Below, in pieces: positions 1 to 6,370 of a stretch of DNA of 7,382 nt. Origin of the DNA: Chitinophagaceae bacterium (GTDB lineage: Bacteria; Bacteroidota; Bacteroidia; Chitinophagales; Chitinophagaceae); the NCBI GenBank assembly GCA_021323155.1, contig JAJTCI010000114.1, forward strand, positions 1 to 7,382. Direction: 5' to 3'. Each line of letters begins with the position of its first letter. Position 1 is the stretch's first letter. Under the pieces are notes generated by a model. It ran no database searches. It was not told the DNA's origin and saw nothing but the letters and a program-made list of their open reading frames with translations. The position numbers were made by a program, and so were the translations under genes.

Positions 1-332
1 AAAGCGTAATCGGCGGGATTGTTCATGTCCAGTGCCCTTGCATCATTGTCCAACGGCAGTGGTTGGGCGAAAATATCCAGTTGCTCTTTTCCCAGGTAGG
101 TGTTCAGTTCTTTTTCGACGGTGCGTAACACCTCGTCAGTGAACACGCCCTGGCCGTACATTTTCTTCACCAGCCCCGAAGGCACCATTCCCTTTCTGAA
201 GCCGGGAATATTGGCGGTCTTTGCATATTTCTTCAGGCTTTGTTCGAAAGCCGGCAGGTAATCGTCTTTGGAAAGCTTCACTGTGAGTTTATCATTCAGC
301 GGAGCGATATTTTCTCTTGTAATTGTCGCCAT
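1..332 (-). CDS. tig: Trigger factor, N-terminal part (runs off the left edge)
   Basis: Trigger factor is the ribosome-bound chaperone and peptidyl-prolyl isomerase that meets nascent chains at the exit tunnel. Only the first 110 codons are present, and the C-terminal two thirds lie beyond base 1. The visible protein begins MATITRENIAPLNDKLTVKL and carries the ribosome-docking signature GFRKGMVP at residues 44-51. The F-R-K residues known to contact ribosomal protein L23 are intact; Met replaces the Lys found at the seventh position of the E. coli motif. The reading frame is open to the window edge. I chose the ATG at 332 because family homologues start there and because a perfect TAnnTTTG box lies 24-31 bases upstream. 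An in-frame ATG at 407 would put that box inside the gene. The tRNA-Leu terminator separates it from the gene before it. Confidence 0.95.
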   Translation of the reverse strand, partial: MATITRENIAPLNDKLTVKLSKDDYLPAFEQSLKKYAKTANIPGFRKGMVPSGLVKKMYGQGVFTDEVLRTVEKELNTYLGKEQLDIFAQPLPLDNDARALDMNNPADYA

Positions 333-355
333 AATAAAATTTTCTAAATGGGCTG

Positions 356-363
356 CAAAAGTA
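356..363 (-). promoter_or_regulatory. Predicted -7 promoter box of tig
   Basis: The minus strand reads TACTTTTG, a full match to the Bacteroidota -7 consensus TAnnTTTG. Transcription would start near 349, giving a leader of about 17 bases before the ATG at 332. I see no TTTG at the -33 position, which is the weaker element in this phylum. The call rests on motif and position only. Confidence 0.5.
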
Positions 364-450
364 GGCGTTTGAAGGTAAATTAAGGGCCCCGGATCCTCCT
401 CATCCATCGTTGCACGTCCAAAAACAAGGTTAAATTCGGGACCAACCGGC

Positions 451-476
451 AAAAAAAGCCACCGGTTATCGGTGGC
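451..476 (-). terminator. Rho-independent terminator after tRNA-Leu
   Basis: On the minus strand a perfect 7-bp stem, GCCACCG paired with CGGTGGC around the loop ATAAC, is followed at once by seven T residues (457-451). It begins 8 bases past the tRNA 3' end, so it should end the tRNA transcript and insulate tig from it. Confidence 0.9.
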
Positions 477-483
477 CTTCGTG

Positions 484-565
484 TGCGGATGGAGGGGGTC
501 GAACCCACACGCCTCGCGGCGCTAGATCCTAAGTCTAGTGCGTCTGCCAATTTCGCCACATCCGC
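484..565 (-). tRNA. tRNA-Leu (anticodon UAG)
   Basis: This 82-base gene folds as a class II tRNA. The acceptor strands GCGGATG and CATCCGC pair fully, and the discriminator is A at 484. The D-arm has the stem GCG/CGC and the TTGG of the D-loop. The anticodon arm CTAGA-CTTAGGA-TCTAG gives anticodon TAG, which reads CUA and, by wobble, other CUN leucine codons. A long variable arm (CGCC-GCGA-GGCG) is diagnostic for Leu/Ser/Tyr class tRNAs. CCA is not encoded (the next bases are CAC), so CCA must be added after transcription. In the T-arm, GTGGG faces CCCTC, leaving a U-U mismatch at the pair 50-64. A terminator follows directly, and a damaged copy of its 5' part lies 19 bases upstream. Confidence 0.97.
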
Positions 566-584
566 TTTTTCAATTTACCCGGTT

Positions 585-634
585 GTGCGTCTGCCAACCT
601 GCCTTTGCGGGCAGGCAGGTTTCGCCACATCCGC
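585..634 (-). pseudogene. tRNA-Leu 5' fragment split by a small palindrome
   Basis: Reading the minus strand from 634, the first 15 bases (GCGGATGTGGCGAAA) and the last 13 (TTGGCAGACGCAC, 597-585) are together identical to the first 28 bases of the intact tRNA-Leu. That covers the 5' acceptor strand, the D-arm and the first anticodon-stem base. Between them sit 22 extra bases (598-619) placed exactly in the D-loop. After 585 the similarity stops, with no anticodon loop, T-arm or 3' acceptor strand, so this cannot make a tRNA. It is best read as the remnant of a former tandem copy, or as a partial duplication of the neighbouring gene. It lies directly after a predicted promoter box, so it is probably transcribed as the leader of the real tRNA. 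Confidence 0.85.
598..619. repeat. REP-like palindromic element inside the tRNA fragment
   Basis: The 22 bases consist of the arms CCTGCCT (598-604) and AGGCAGG (613-619), which are perfect reverse complements around an 8-base GC-rich loop. The flanking AA and TT of the host sequence lengthen the stem to 9 bp. The insertion point is the centre of AATT in the D-loop. GC-rich CCTGCC/GGCAGG palindromes of this type recur between genes in many Bacteroidota genomes, from general knowledge. Only one intergenic copy is visible in this window, so its repeat nature is inferred. Confidence 0.6.
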
Positions 635-644
635 TCAAGGGGTG

Positions 645-652
645 CAAAAATA
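645..652 (-). promoter_or_regulatory. Predicted -7 promoter box for the tRNA-Leu transcript
   Basis: The minus strand reads TATTTTTG, a full TAnnTTTG match. Transcription from here would start near 638, about 4 bases before the tRNA fragment, and run through the fragment, the 19-base spacer and the intact tRNA to the terminator at 476-451. No good -33 TTTG is visible. The same T-run could instead be the tail of a weak terminator for the response regulator gene. Confidence 0.45.
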
Positions 653-656
653 GGGA

Positions 657-671
657 ATCGGGAACCCCGAT
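657..671 (-). terminator. Possible weak terminator after the response regulator gene
   Basis: On the minus strand ATCGGG and CCCGAT form a perfect 6-bp stem around a 3-base loop, 22 bases past the stop codon. The T-run (650-646) begins only after a further 6 bases, so this is a poor intrinsic terminator and some read-through into the tRNA unit is likely. Confidence 0.3.
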
Positions 672-693
672 AGTGATAAAACTTTCTAAACAC

Positions 694-1101
694 TCAGCCC
701 GCGTTGAGCCAGAGCCGGGCTATGGAATCCGTGAGCTTCACGAACTGGTTGAAGGTGTCTGGTTTTGTAACAAAACAATTGGCGCCCAGCTTATATACTG
801 CCTGCCGGTCTTTCGCCGAGGAGGAAGTGGTTAAAACAACAACGGGAATGTGTTGGAGATTGCTGTCAGATTTGATTTCCTGGAGCGTGTCCCTGCCGTC
901 TTTGCCGGGCATATTAAGGTCCAGGAGTATCACCGAAGGAAATGATGGGTTGGCTGCCTTTAGCTGGTTGACCAGCTCATTGCCATCCTGCATAAAAACA
1001 TAACTCGCCTGGTGTTGACTATGCAGGAAAGCATCCCGGATCGACTCGCGATCATCGGCATCATCATCCACAATATATATCGAGTGTTTGGCGGGGGCCA
1101 T
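694..1101 (-). CDS. Single-domain response regulator (CheY/Rcp1-like)
   Basis: The 135-residue protein is a bare receiver domain that accepts phosphate from a histidine kinase. The acidic pocket is D12-D13 (IVDDDADD), the phosphoacceptor is D61 (LLDLNMPGKDG), the switch Thr is in VVVLTTS (91-92), the aromatic position is F110, and the conserved Lys is K113 in VTKP. The VVVLTTS strand and the long loop before DLNMPG resemble Rcp1, the partner of cyanobacterial phytochrome Cph1. There is no DNA-binding or enzyme domain, so output must come through protein contact or phosphorelay. Its ATG directly follows the TAA of the kinase gene (junction TAAATG), which points to translational coupling and a cognate pair. 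The stop is TGA. The target is unknown. Confidence 0.95.
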   Translation of the reverse strand: MAPAKHSIYIVDDDADDRESIRDAFLHSQHQASYVFMQDGNELVNQLKAANPSFPSVILLDLNMPGKDGRDTLQEIKSDSNLQHIPVVVLTTSSSAKDRQAVYKLGANCFVTKPDTFNQFVKLTDSIARLWLNAG

Positions 1102-4100
1102 TTATACAGGTATTATAACAGTGAAGGTAGCCCCAATTCCGGGCCTGCCTTCAGCGAATATAACGCCTCCGTGATTTTCTACAATCTTTTTACAGATCGC
1201 CAGCCCGATACCCGTGCCCTCGTATTCGAATTTTCCATGAAGCCGCTGAAATATGGTAAAAATCTTCGATGCGAACTCATTCTCAAACCCGATCCCGTTA
1301 TCGGAGAAAAGTATCTTAATGTATTGCTTGCCCGGTGTAAGTCCCAATGAATTCAACTCGTTCGTTTTTAGCGGCTCCGATGAAATGGAAATTTCCGGCA
1401 CCCTGTCTTCCGGTATAAACTTGAGCGAGTTTGAAATAAGATTCTGGAACAACTGCCTGATCTGTGATGGTATGATAGGCGCCACAGGTAAGGGGGTAGT
1501 TTTTATGATCGCCTTCTTCGCTTCGATCTTAAACTCCAGCGTGAGCAGCACATCGTTCAGCACGGCGTCCAGCCGGTATGGTTGGAAAGATTTATCACCC
1601 GATATCAGGGACACAGAGAGCAGGTCATTGATCATGCCCTGCATTCGCTTCGCGGAATCAATAATTTTCTGCAGGAAGAGCTTTCCGTCTTCACTCAGTT
1701 TGTCAGAATGATTCAAAACAACCCTGTCTCCGAAAATGGATATTTTCCGCAAGGGTTCCTGCAGGTCGTGGCTTGCCACATAAGCGAATTCTTCCAGGTT
1801 GGCATTGGACTGCTCCAACTCCAGGTTCTTCTTGGAAATACTGTTCTCCATTTCCTTCCGGTCGCTGATGTCGAGCGCGGAACCCAATACCTGTATTGCC
1901 TTTCCATCCGCATCCCGCTTAAACACCACCTCTCTCGTCAGCAGCCATTTCCACTCACCGGAGCGGCTCCTGATCCTTCCTTCAAACTGGTGCATTGTGG
2001 GCGCTCCATCGTGTTTGTACTTAACGTAAGTCTCCGGCGATTTAACGGTGTCCTCCGGGTGCAGGTACATATATACTTTGTCGCCCAGCGAGAGGATCTC
2101 TTCGGGTTCGTAACCCAACACTGTTTTTACCTCTTTGTTCAGGTAGAGGAATTTGTTTTGTTCCAGGTCGAAGAGGTAAAGAATCGTCGGTGATGCCTCC
2201 GCGATATGTGAAATGAATTTCTGTTGTTCGGCTACCGTTTGCTCCGCCGTTATTTTGTCTGTTATATCGATGGAAATATTCAGCACATGTTCCACCTTGC
2301 CTTCGGCGTTACGGTCGAAGATCGTCCCGAACGTGTGGAACCACCGGTATTCGCCATCGTCGCGTCGCATGCGGTATTGAAAGTCCACGATCATATCTGT
2401 ATCCTCGTTCTCCGGTTCGTTTGCCAATGCAAGAGCAGCGGTGTTTCTTTCCATTACAGGCGCCAGGTCCTCGGGATGCATCAGGCCTACGAAGAATTCA
2501 GCACCTTTTTCAAGTGCTACCGAAGGTTCATAGCCAAGCAAGGTTTTCAATCCCTGGCTTACAAAACGATACTTGCCGGTGTTTACATTATAAGAGGCGA
2601 TGATCGACGGCGTGGCATCTGCAATCTTCTTAATGAAATTCTGCTTGTCTCTCAGCTCCTGCTCTATCAGTTGCTGTTCGGTCACATCCTGTGTTGTTCC
2701 GAAAAGCTGGTACACCTTGCCTCCTTCATCCAACAGCGCTTCTCCTTTTACATGCACCGTCCGGATGGAACCATCCTCCGATCGCCGGCTGCGGTGGTAC
2801 ATATCGAAAGGAGTGCCTGAACGGAGCGCTTCAGCAACGAAAGCGGACACCAGGTCCTTGTCATCCTCAAATACCAGGTTCATAAAACCTTCCCATTGTA
2901 ACTCCTCGCTCTGCGGCACCAGGCCATAGATGCGATAGAGTTCATCGGTCCAGAACATTTTCTTTGTTTTCACGTCGAGCATCCAGTTACCGACGTGCGC
3001 GATAGACTGCGCCTGTTTATAAAGTGCTTCGCTTCGTTGGAGGCGACCGATCAGTTCTTCCCGCTCTGTGACGTCCTGCAGGGTGCCGATCAGTTTGTAC
3101 GGCTTGCCTTCTTCATCTTTCAACACTTCCGCCATTGCATGCACATTCTTCACCTTGCCGTTCTTCAAAACAATCCGGTAGTACAATTCGTAGGGCCTGC
3201 CGGATTTCATTGAAGCATTGACCACTTCGTCTACGTGCGCAACGTCATCAGGATGGCGAAATGCACGCAGCATTTCCGGGGTAACGTCTGTTCCCGGTGC
3301 CAGTTCAAATATGCGATACATTTCTTCGCTCCATTCCAGCTGATGCCGGATGAGGTTCCAGGTCCAGTTACCAAGATGCGTTAGTGCCTGCGCTTTCTTG
3401 TTGATCTCTTCGCTTCGCCGCAGTTTCTGCACCATGTGATGTCTTTCCGTAACATCCATTATGGTGCCCTGCACCACGTAGATGTCATTATCAGCACCTG
3501 CAGTAGCTTTCAGCCAAAGTATTTTTTCAGCACTGCCCGACTCATACCGGAACTCCACATCCAACGGCACCTGGCTTGTGGCGATTGCCTCAATGGCCTT
3601 CCGCACCCCTGCCCTGTCACCGGGATGGATATTCCTTATAAATGATTCCATCCCCCCATCTCCCTCGGCCAGGTCGAGTATTTTGTAAAACTGCGGGGAA
3701 GCTTCCTTTTCCCCGGTTACCGGGTTCCACACGAAACTGCCGATACCGGCTATCGCCTGCGCTTCGAGCAACTGCTGCTCCCTGTGATGCAATTGATCTG
3801 CCGTGCGCTTTTCATTATGTATATCCAGTGCGATACCGATCACCTGCCATGCCCGCCCTTCCGGCGTTCTTTTAAAGACGGATTCATAGGTCCGCATCCA
3901 CCGGTAGTTGCCCGCCTTGTCTTTAATGCGGTATTTGATGCTCCGGATCTCGCCGTCCGGTGTATGGGCAAATGCCTTCTGGTTGTCTTCAATCGTCGGA
4001 ATGTCCTCGGGATGTATGAGCGTAGCCACAAACGCCGCGTCCAGTTGTTGCCAGTCTTCCGCCTCGTAACCCAGGAGTTGCGACATCATCTTATTCGCAT

Positions 4101-4653
4101 AAACTTCCTTATCATCCAGCAGATCGAAAACATAAATGATACCCGGTGATGTTTCCGTGATCCGCTCAATAAAATGCGAGTGCTCATTTACTTTCTCGCG
4201 CAGGATATTCATGTATGTATTGGTGGAAAGCGTATCGGCCTCCAGGCTCAGCACATCGATCTCGGTGATGATGGCCATGGCATCCGCCAGGATCGCGGTA
4301 AATTCAGGCAGAAACGCCAGCATTGCTCTTTTCCTTATGTGGCTCACCAACGTAATATCTTCCGCTGCCACATCGTATTTATCCACCAGTTGAAGCTGGT
4401 TGGTCAGCCATTTCACCTGCGATTCTTCCAGGTGTTGCCGTACAGAATTATTGATGATGCTGTCCAGGAACTGGCGGTGGGAGTCAACCGATATTGCAAC
4501 AAGCTCCTCGTCACTCATATTTTCAAAAAATCGAAGCAGCGGTAGTTTCAACTCCCGCGAATAGCGAAGTTGCACCCGGATATAGTCTTCCAGTTTCTCA
4601 TTGCGGAGAAATTCAGCAAAGGCAGGCAGGTACCGGAACTCCAGCTTATTCAT
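1102..4653 (-). CDS. Multi-PAS sensor histidine kinase
   Basis: This 1183-residue soluble kinase should autophosphorylate on a histidine and pass phosphate to the regulator gene that follows with no gap. An all-helical N-terminal region (about 1-160) matches no family I recognise. Six PAS domains follow at about 165-280, 288-405, 414-531, 541-659, 671-801 and 811-931; most carry the HPED/HPDD-type signature of the PAS_3 class, and each ends in D(V/I)T/S or a similar motif. A short coiled coil leads to HisKA with H962 in SHDLQEPLRK. The ATPase domain shows N1071/N1075 (QNLISNSLKF), D1118-G1120-G1122 (SDNGIGF) and GTGIGL at 1146-1151. The HDLQEPLR box is of the phytochrome-kinase type. No membrane segment or signal peptide is visible. 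The frame can be extended to a TTG at 4710, but the likely promoter (4681-4711) overlaps that extension, so the ATG at 4653 is preferred. Ligands cannot be read from sequence. Confidence 0.93.
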   Translation of the reverse strand: MNKLEFRYLPAFAEFLRNEKLEDYIRVQLRYSRELKLPLLRFFENMSDEELVAISVDSHRQFLDSIINNSVRQHLEESQVKWLTNQLQLVDKYDVAAEDITLVSHIRKRAMLAFLPEFTAILADAMAIITEIDVLSLEADTLSTNTYMNILREKVNEHSHFIERITETSPGIIYVFDLLDDKEVYANKMMSQLLGYEAEDWQQLDAAFVATLIHPEDIPTIEDNQKAFAHTPDGEIRSIKYRIKDKAGNYRWMRTYESVFKRTPEGRAWQVIGIALDIHNEKRTADQLHHREQQLLEAQAIAGIGSFVWNPVTGEKEASPQFYKILDLAEGDGGMESFIRNIHPGDRAGVRKAIEAIATSQVPLDVEFRYESGSAEKILWLKATAGADNDIYVVQGTIMDVTERHHMVQKLRRSEEINKKAQALTHLGNWTWNLIRHQLEWSEEMYRIFELAPGTDVTPEMLRAFRHPDDVAHVDEVVNASMKSGRPYELYYRIVLKNGKVKNVHAMAEVLKDEEGKPYKLIGTLQDVTEREELIGRLQRSEALYKQAQSIAHVGNWMLDVKTKKMFWTDELYRIYGLVPQSEELQWEGFMNLVFEDDKDLVSAFVAEALRSGTPFDMYHRSRRSEDGSIRTVHVKGEALLDEGGKVYQLFGTTQDVTEQQLIEQELRDKQNFIKKIADATPSIIASYNVNTGKYRFVSQGLKTLLGYEPSVALEKGAEFFVGLMHPEDLAPVMERNTAALALANEPENEDTDMIVDFQYRMRRDDGEYRWFHTFGTIFDRNAEGKVEHVLNISIDITDKITAEQTVAEQQKFISHIAEASPTILYLFDLEQNKFLYLNKEVKTVLGYEPEEILSLGDKVYMYLHPEDTVKSPETYVKYKHDGAPTMHQFEGRIRSRSGEWKWLLTREVVFKRDADGKAIQVLGSALDISDRKEMENSISKKNLELEQSNANLEEFAYVASHDLQEPLRKISIFGDRVVLNHSDKLSEDGKLFLQKIIDSAKRMQGMINDLLSVSLISGDKSFQPYRLDAVLNDVLLTLEFKIEAKKAIIKTTPLPVAPIIPSQIRQLFQNLISNSLKFIPEDRVPEISISSEPLKTNELNSLGLTPGKQYIKILFSDNGIGFENEFASKIFTIFQRLHGKFEYEGTGIGLAICKKIVENHGGVIFAEGRPGIGATFTVIIPV

Positions 4654-4680
4654 TTCTTTTTTAGTGGCCAGTTTCACGAT

Positions 4681-4711
4681 CAAATATTTATAACCGAGAC
4701 TTTGTCTCAAA
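4681..4711 (-). promoter_or_regulatory. Predicted promoter of the kinase-regulator operon, with a palindrome in its spacer
   Basis: On the minus strand TTTG (4711-4708) is followed after 19 bases by AATATTTG (4688-4681). Only the first base differs from the Bacteroidota pattern TTTG-N19-TAnnTTTG. Transcription would begin near 4675, about 22 bases before the ATG at 4653. The spacer holds a perfect palindrome, GAGAC-AAA-GTCTC (4708-4696), a possible operator. I see no intrinsic terminator between the flippase stop (4769) and this promoter, so some read-through from the flippase gene is possible. Confidence 0.45.
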
Positions 4712-4768
4712 ATATCTAATCAATTGGGAGGTTGACCGAAGCGGGAAGTTAAGATACAGATTCGCCGG

Positions 4769-6283
4769 TTAAATCGGCCCCTGTGCGCCACTCTTTCTGA
4801 AAAACGGCAGCCGGCGCAACTCCTTTTTTTCTACCGACCCCGCGATGAAAATAAAAACGAGGGTAAGGGCGACTGAAGCGGCCAGGTGCACGTAGATGTT
4901 ATTAGATATTTTTTGTATGCCCAAATGAACAAAAAACAACAGCGCCACGATCACCAGGTAGGCTAGCAGCTTCTTCCAGGCATATGGCACCCGGTACTCT
5001 TTCTGGCCCCAGGTATAGCTCACCACCATCATCACCCCGTAGGAAGCAAAGTGGGCCCAGGCGCAGGCCAAATAGCCGTAGGTGGGTATGAAAGCGTAGT
5101 TGATCACCATTGTGACCAACGCACCGATAATGGTGATATACGCACCCGCAATCGTCTTGTTTCCCAGTTTGTACCAGATGCTGAGATTGTAGTATATCCC
5201 CAGGAACATGTTCGCGAACAACAGCATCGGCACGATCCCCAACCCTTCACGGTACTCCGGCCCGATAAGGTATTGCCAGGCCGGCAGGAATAAGCTCACC
5301 GACAGGAACATGATGCAAACAGTGATCACGAAAAATTTCATCACGCGGGCATAGACCTTTTGCGGGTCTTTCCCCTCCGCTTGTTTAAAAAAGAATGGTT
5401 CCGCCGCCATGCGAAACGCCTGGATGAATAAGGTGATCAGTATCGACAATTTGAAACAGGCGTTATAGATGCCCACCTGGGAATGTTTGTATTCTTCCGT
5501 ACCGGGCAGCCACCAGTTCAGCATCAGGCGATCGAGGGTTTCATTCACCATGCCACCCATGCCGGCAATCACCAGCGGAAGTGAATACAGCATCATCTGT
5601 TTCCACAGTCTCGAATCAAAACGCAACTCGATCTCGGTTAACTCGCTCCACAAAAAAAGCAAGGTAAACGCCGATTGCAGCACATTGGCCAGCACTACAT
5701 AATGGACCGGGCTGTTGGCAGGATCGTAGATATATTTTACCCAGCTTTCCGGGTCGGACTGTAATGCGGCAGGGCAATAACTGATAAAGAACCACGTGAA
5801 GAAAATATTGATCAACACCCCCATCACTTTAATAAATGCGAATTTCTTCGGCCGCCCTTGTTGCCGCAACCGTGCAAAAGGAATCGTGCTAAGCGCATCC
5901 AACCCAATGATGATGATGGCCATTTGTATCACAGTGGGAAAATCAATCAACCCGGTAGCTTCACCAAGCCAATGCTGGTTCATCCAGAGTACCAGTGAAA
6001 GAATAATAGTGCTGAAAAAAAGCGATAGCGAGGCGGTACTGTAGATGGTTCGCTGGTTCTCCTGCTTAGATGCAAAACGGAAATACGCCGTTTCAAATCC
6101 ATAGGTGAACAGGATATTAAGTAACGGGATGGCCGCATAGATCAACCCGATCTTTCCATAATCCGAACGGTCGTCTAATGTATAGGTGAGATAAGGCGTG
6201 AGCAGGTAATTGATAAACCGCGCGGCAATGGAACTTCCGCCATACCATATCGTTTGCCCTGCCAGTTTTTTAATGCCACTCAA
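4769..6283 (-). CDS. Polysaccharide / lipid-linked oligosaccharide flippase (MOP superfamily, Wzx-like)
   Basis: This 504-residue integral membrane protein is of the Polysacc_synt type. Such proteins flip undecaprenyl-linked oligosaccharides across the inner membrane during capsule, O-antigen or exopolysaccharide synthesis. The N-terminus (IKKLAGQTIWYGGSSIAARFI, with LLTPYLT shortly after) is the usual amphipathic start plus first helix of the family. About 12-14 hydrophobic segments follow, for example near 45-65, 85-105, 118-135, 148-168, 225-245, 270-290, 315-340, 350-370, 375-400, 405-425, 435-455 and 460-485, and a basic cytosolic tail ends the protein. The length is normal. The start is TTG at 6283: an in-frame TAA at 6295 blocks extension, the next Met is about 100 residues in, and the family N-terminus begins here. 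No glycosyltransferases adjoin it in the window, so the substrate is unknown. Confidence 0.9.
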   Translation of the reverse strand: MSGIKKLAGQTIWYGGSSIAARFINYLLTPYLTYTLDDRSDYGKIGLIYAAIPLLNILFTYGFETAYFRFASKQENQRTIYSTASLSLFFSTIILSLVLWMNQHWLGEATGLIDFPTVIQMAIIIIGLDALSTIPFARLRQQGRPKKFAFIKVMGVLINIFFTWFFISYCPAALQSDPESWVKYIYDPANSPVHYVVLANVLQSAFTLLFLWSELTEIELRFDSRLWKQMMLYSLPLVIAGMGGMVNETLDRLMLNWWLPGTEEYKHSQVGIYNACFKLSILITLFIQAFRMAAEPFFFKQAEGKDPQKVYARVMKFFVITVCIMFLSVSLFLPAWQYLIGPEYREGLGIVPMLLFANMFLGIYYNLSIWYKLGNKTIAGAYITIIGALVTMVINYAFIPTYGYLACAWAHFASYGVMMVVSYTWGQKEYRVPYAWKKLLAYLVIVALLFFVHLGIQKISNNIYVHLAASVALTLVFIFIAGSVEKKELRRLPFFRKSGAQGPI

Positions 6284-6306
6284 TGAGAGATCTTATTGTT
6301 ACACCA

Positions 6307-6314
6307 CAAATATA
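6307..6314 (-). promoter_or_regulatory. Predicted -7 promoter box of the flippase gene
   Basis: The minus strand reads TATATTTG, a full TAnnTTTG match, 24 bases before the TTG start. The -33 TTTG is missing. Its last base begins GTGGTGT (6307-6301), the inverted partner of ACACCAC at 6357-6351, so a 7-bp inverted repeat brackets the promoter. Confidence 0.5.
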
Positions 6315-6370
6315 ACCTGCTGTCCCTTAAGTACCCTACTACTAATATCCGTGGTGTGCGAATCACCTGG

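Noticed and set aside
333..407. An in-frame upstream ATG that would add 25 residues to trigger factor
   Set aside because: A perfect -7 box lies between it and the ATG at 332, and trigger factors begin at the MATITRENI-type sequence.
538..834. A plus-strand open frame crossing the tRNA region
   Set aside because: It runs through the tRNA, its fragment and the antisense of the response regulator, and has no protein-like features.
1582..2820. Two long plus-strand open frames (1582-2193 and 2224-2820), about 200 codons each
   Set aside because: They lie wholly opposite the kinase gene, whose PAS and kinase domains are continuous there. Their translations show no recognisable domain and are compositionally like antisense shadows.
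4621..4632. GGCAGGCAGG in the kinase gene, resembling an arm of the palindromic repeat
   Set aside because: It simply encodes Tyr-Leu-Pro-Ala in frame and has no inverted partner.
4654..4710. A 19-codon N-terminal extension of the kinase from a TTG at 4710
   Set aside because: The predicted promoter overlaps this stretch, and a normal ATG with an A-rich leader is present at 4653.
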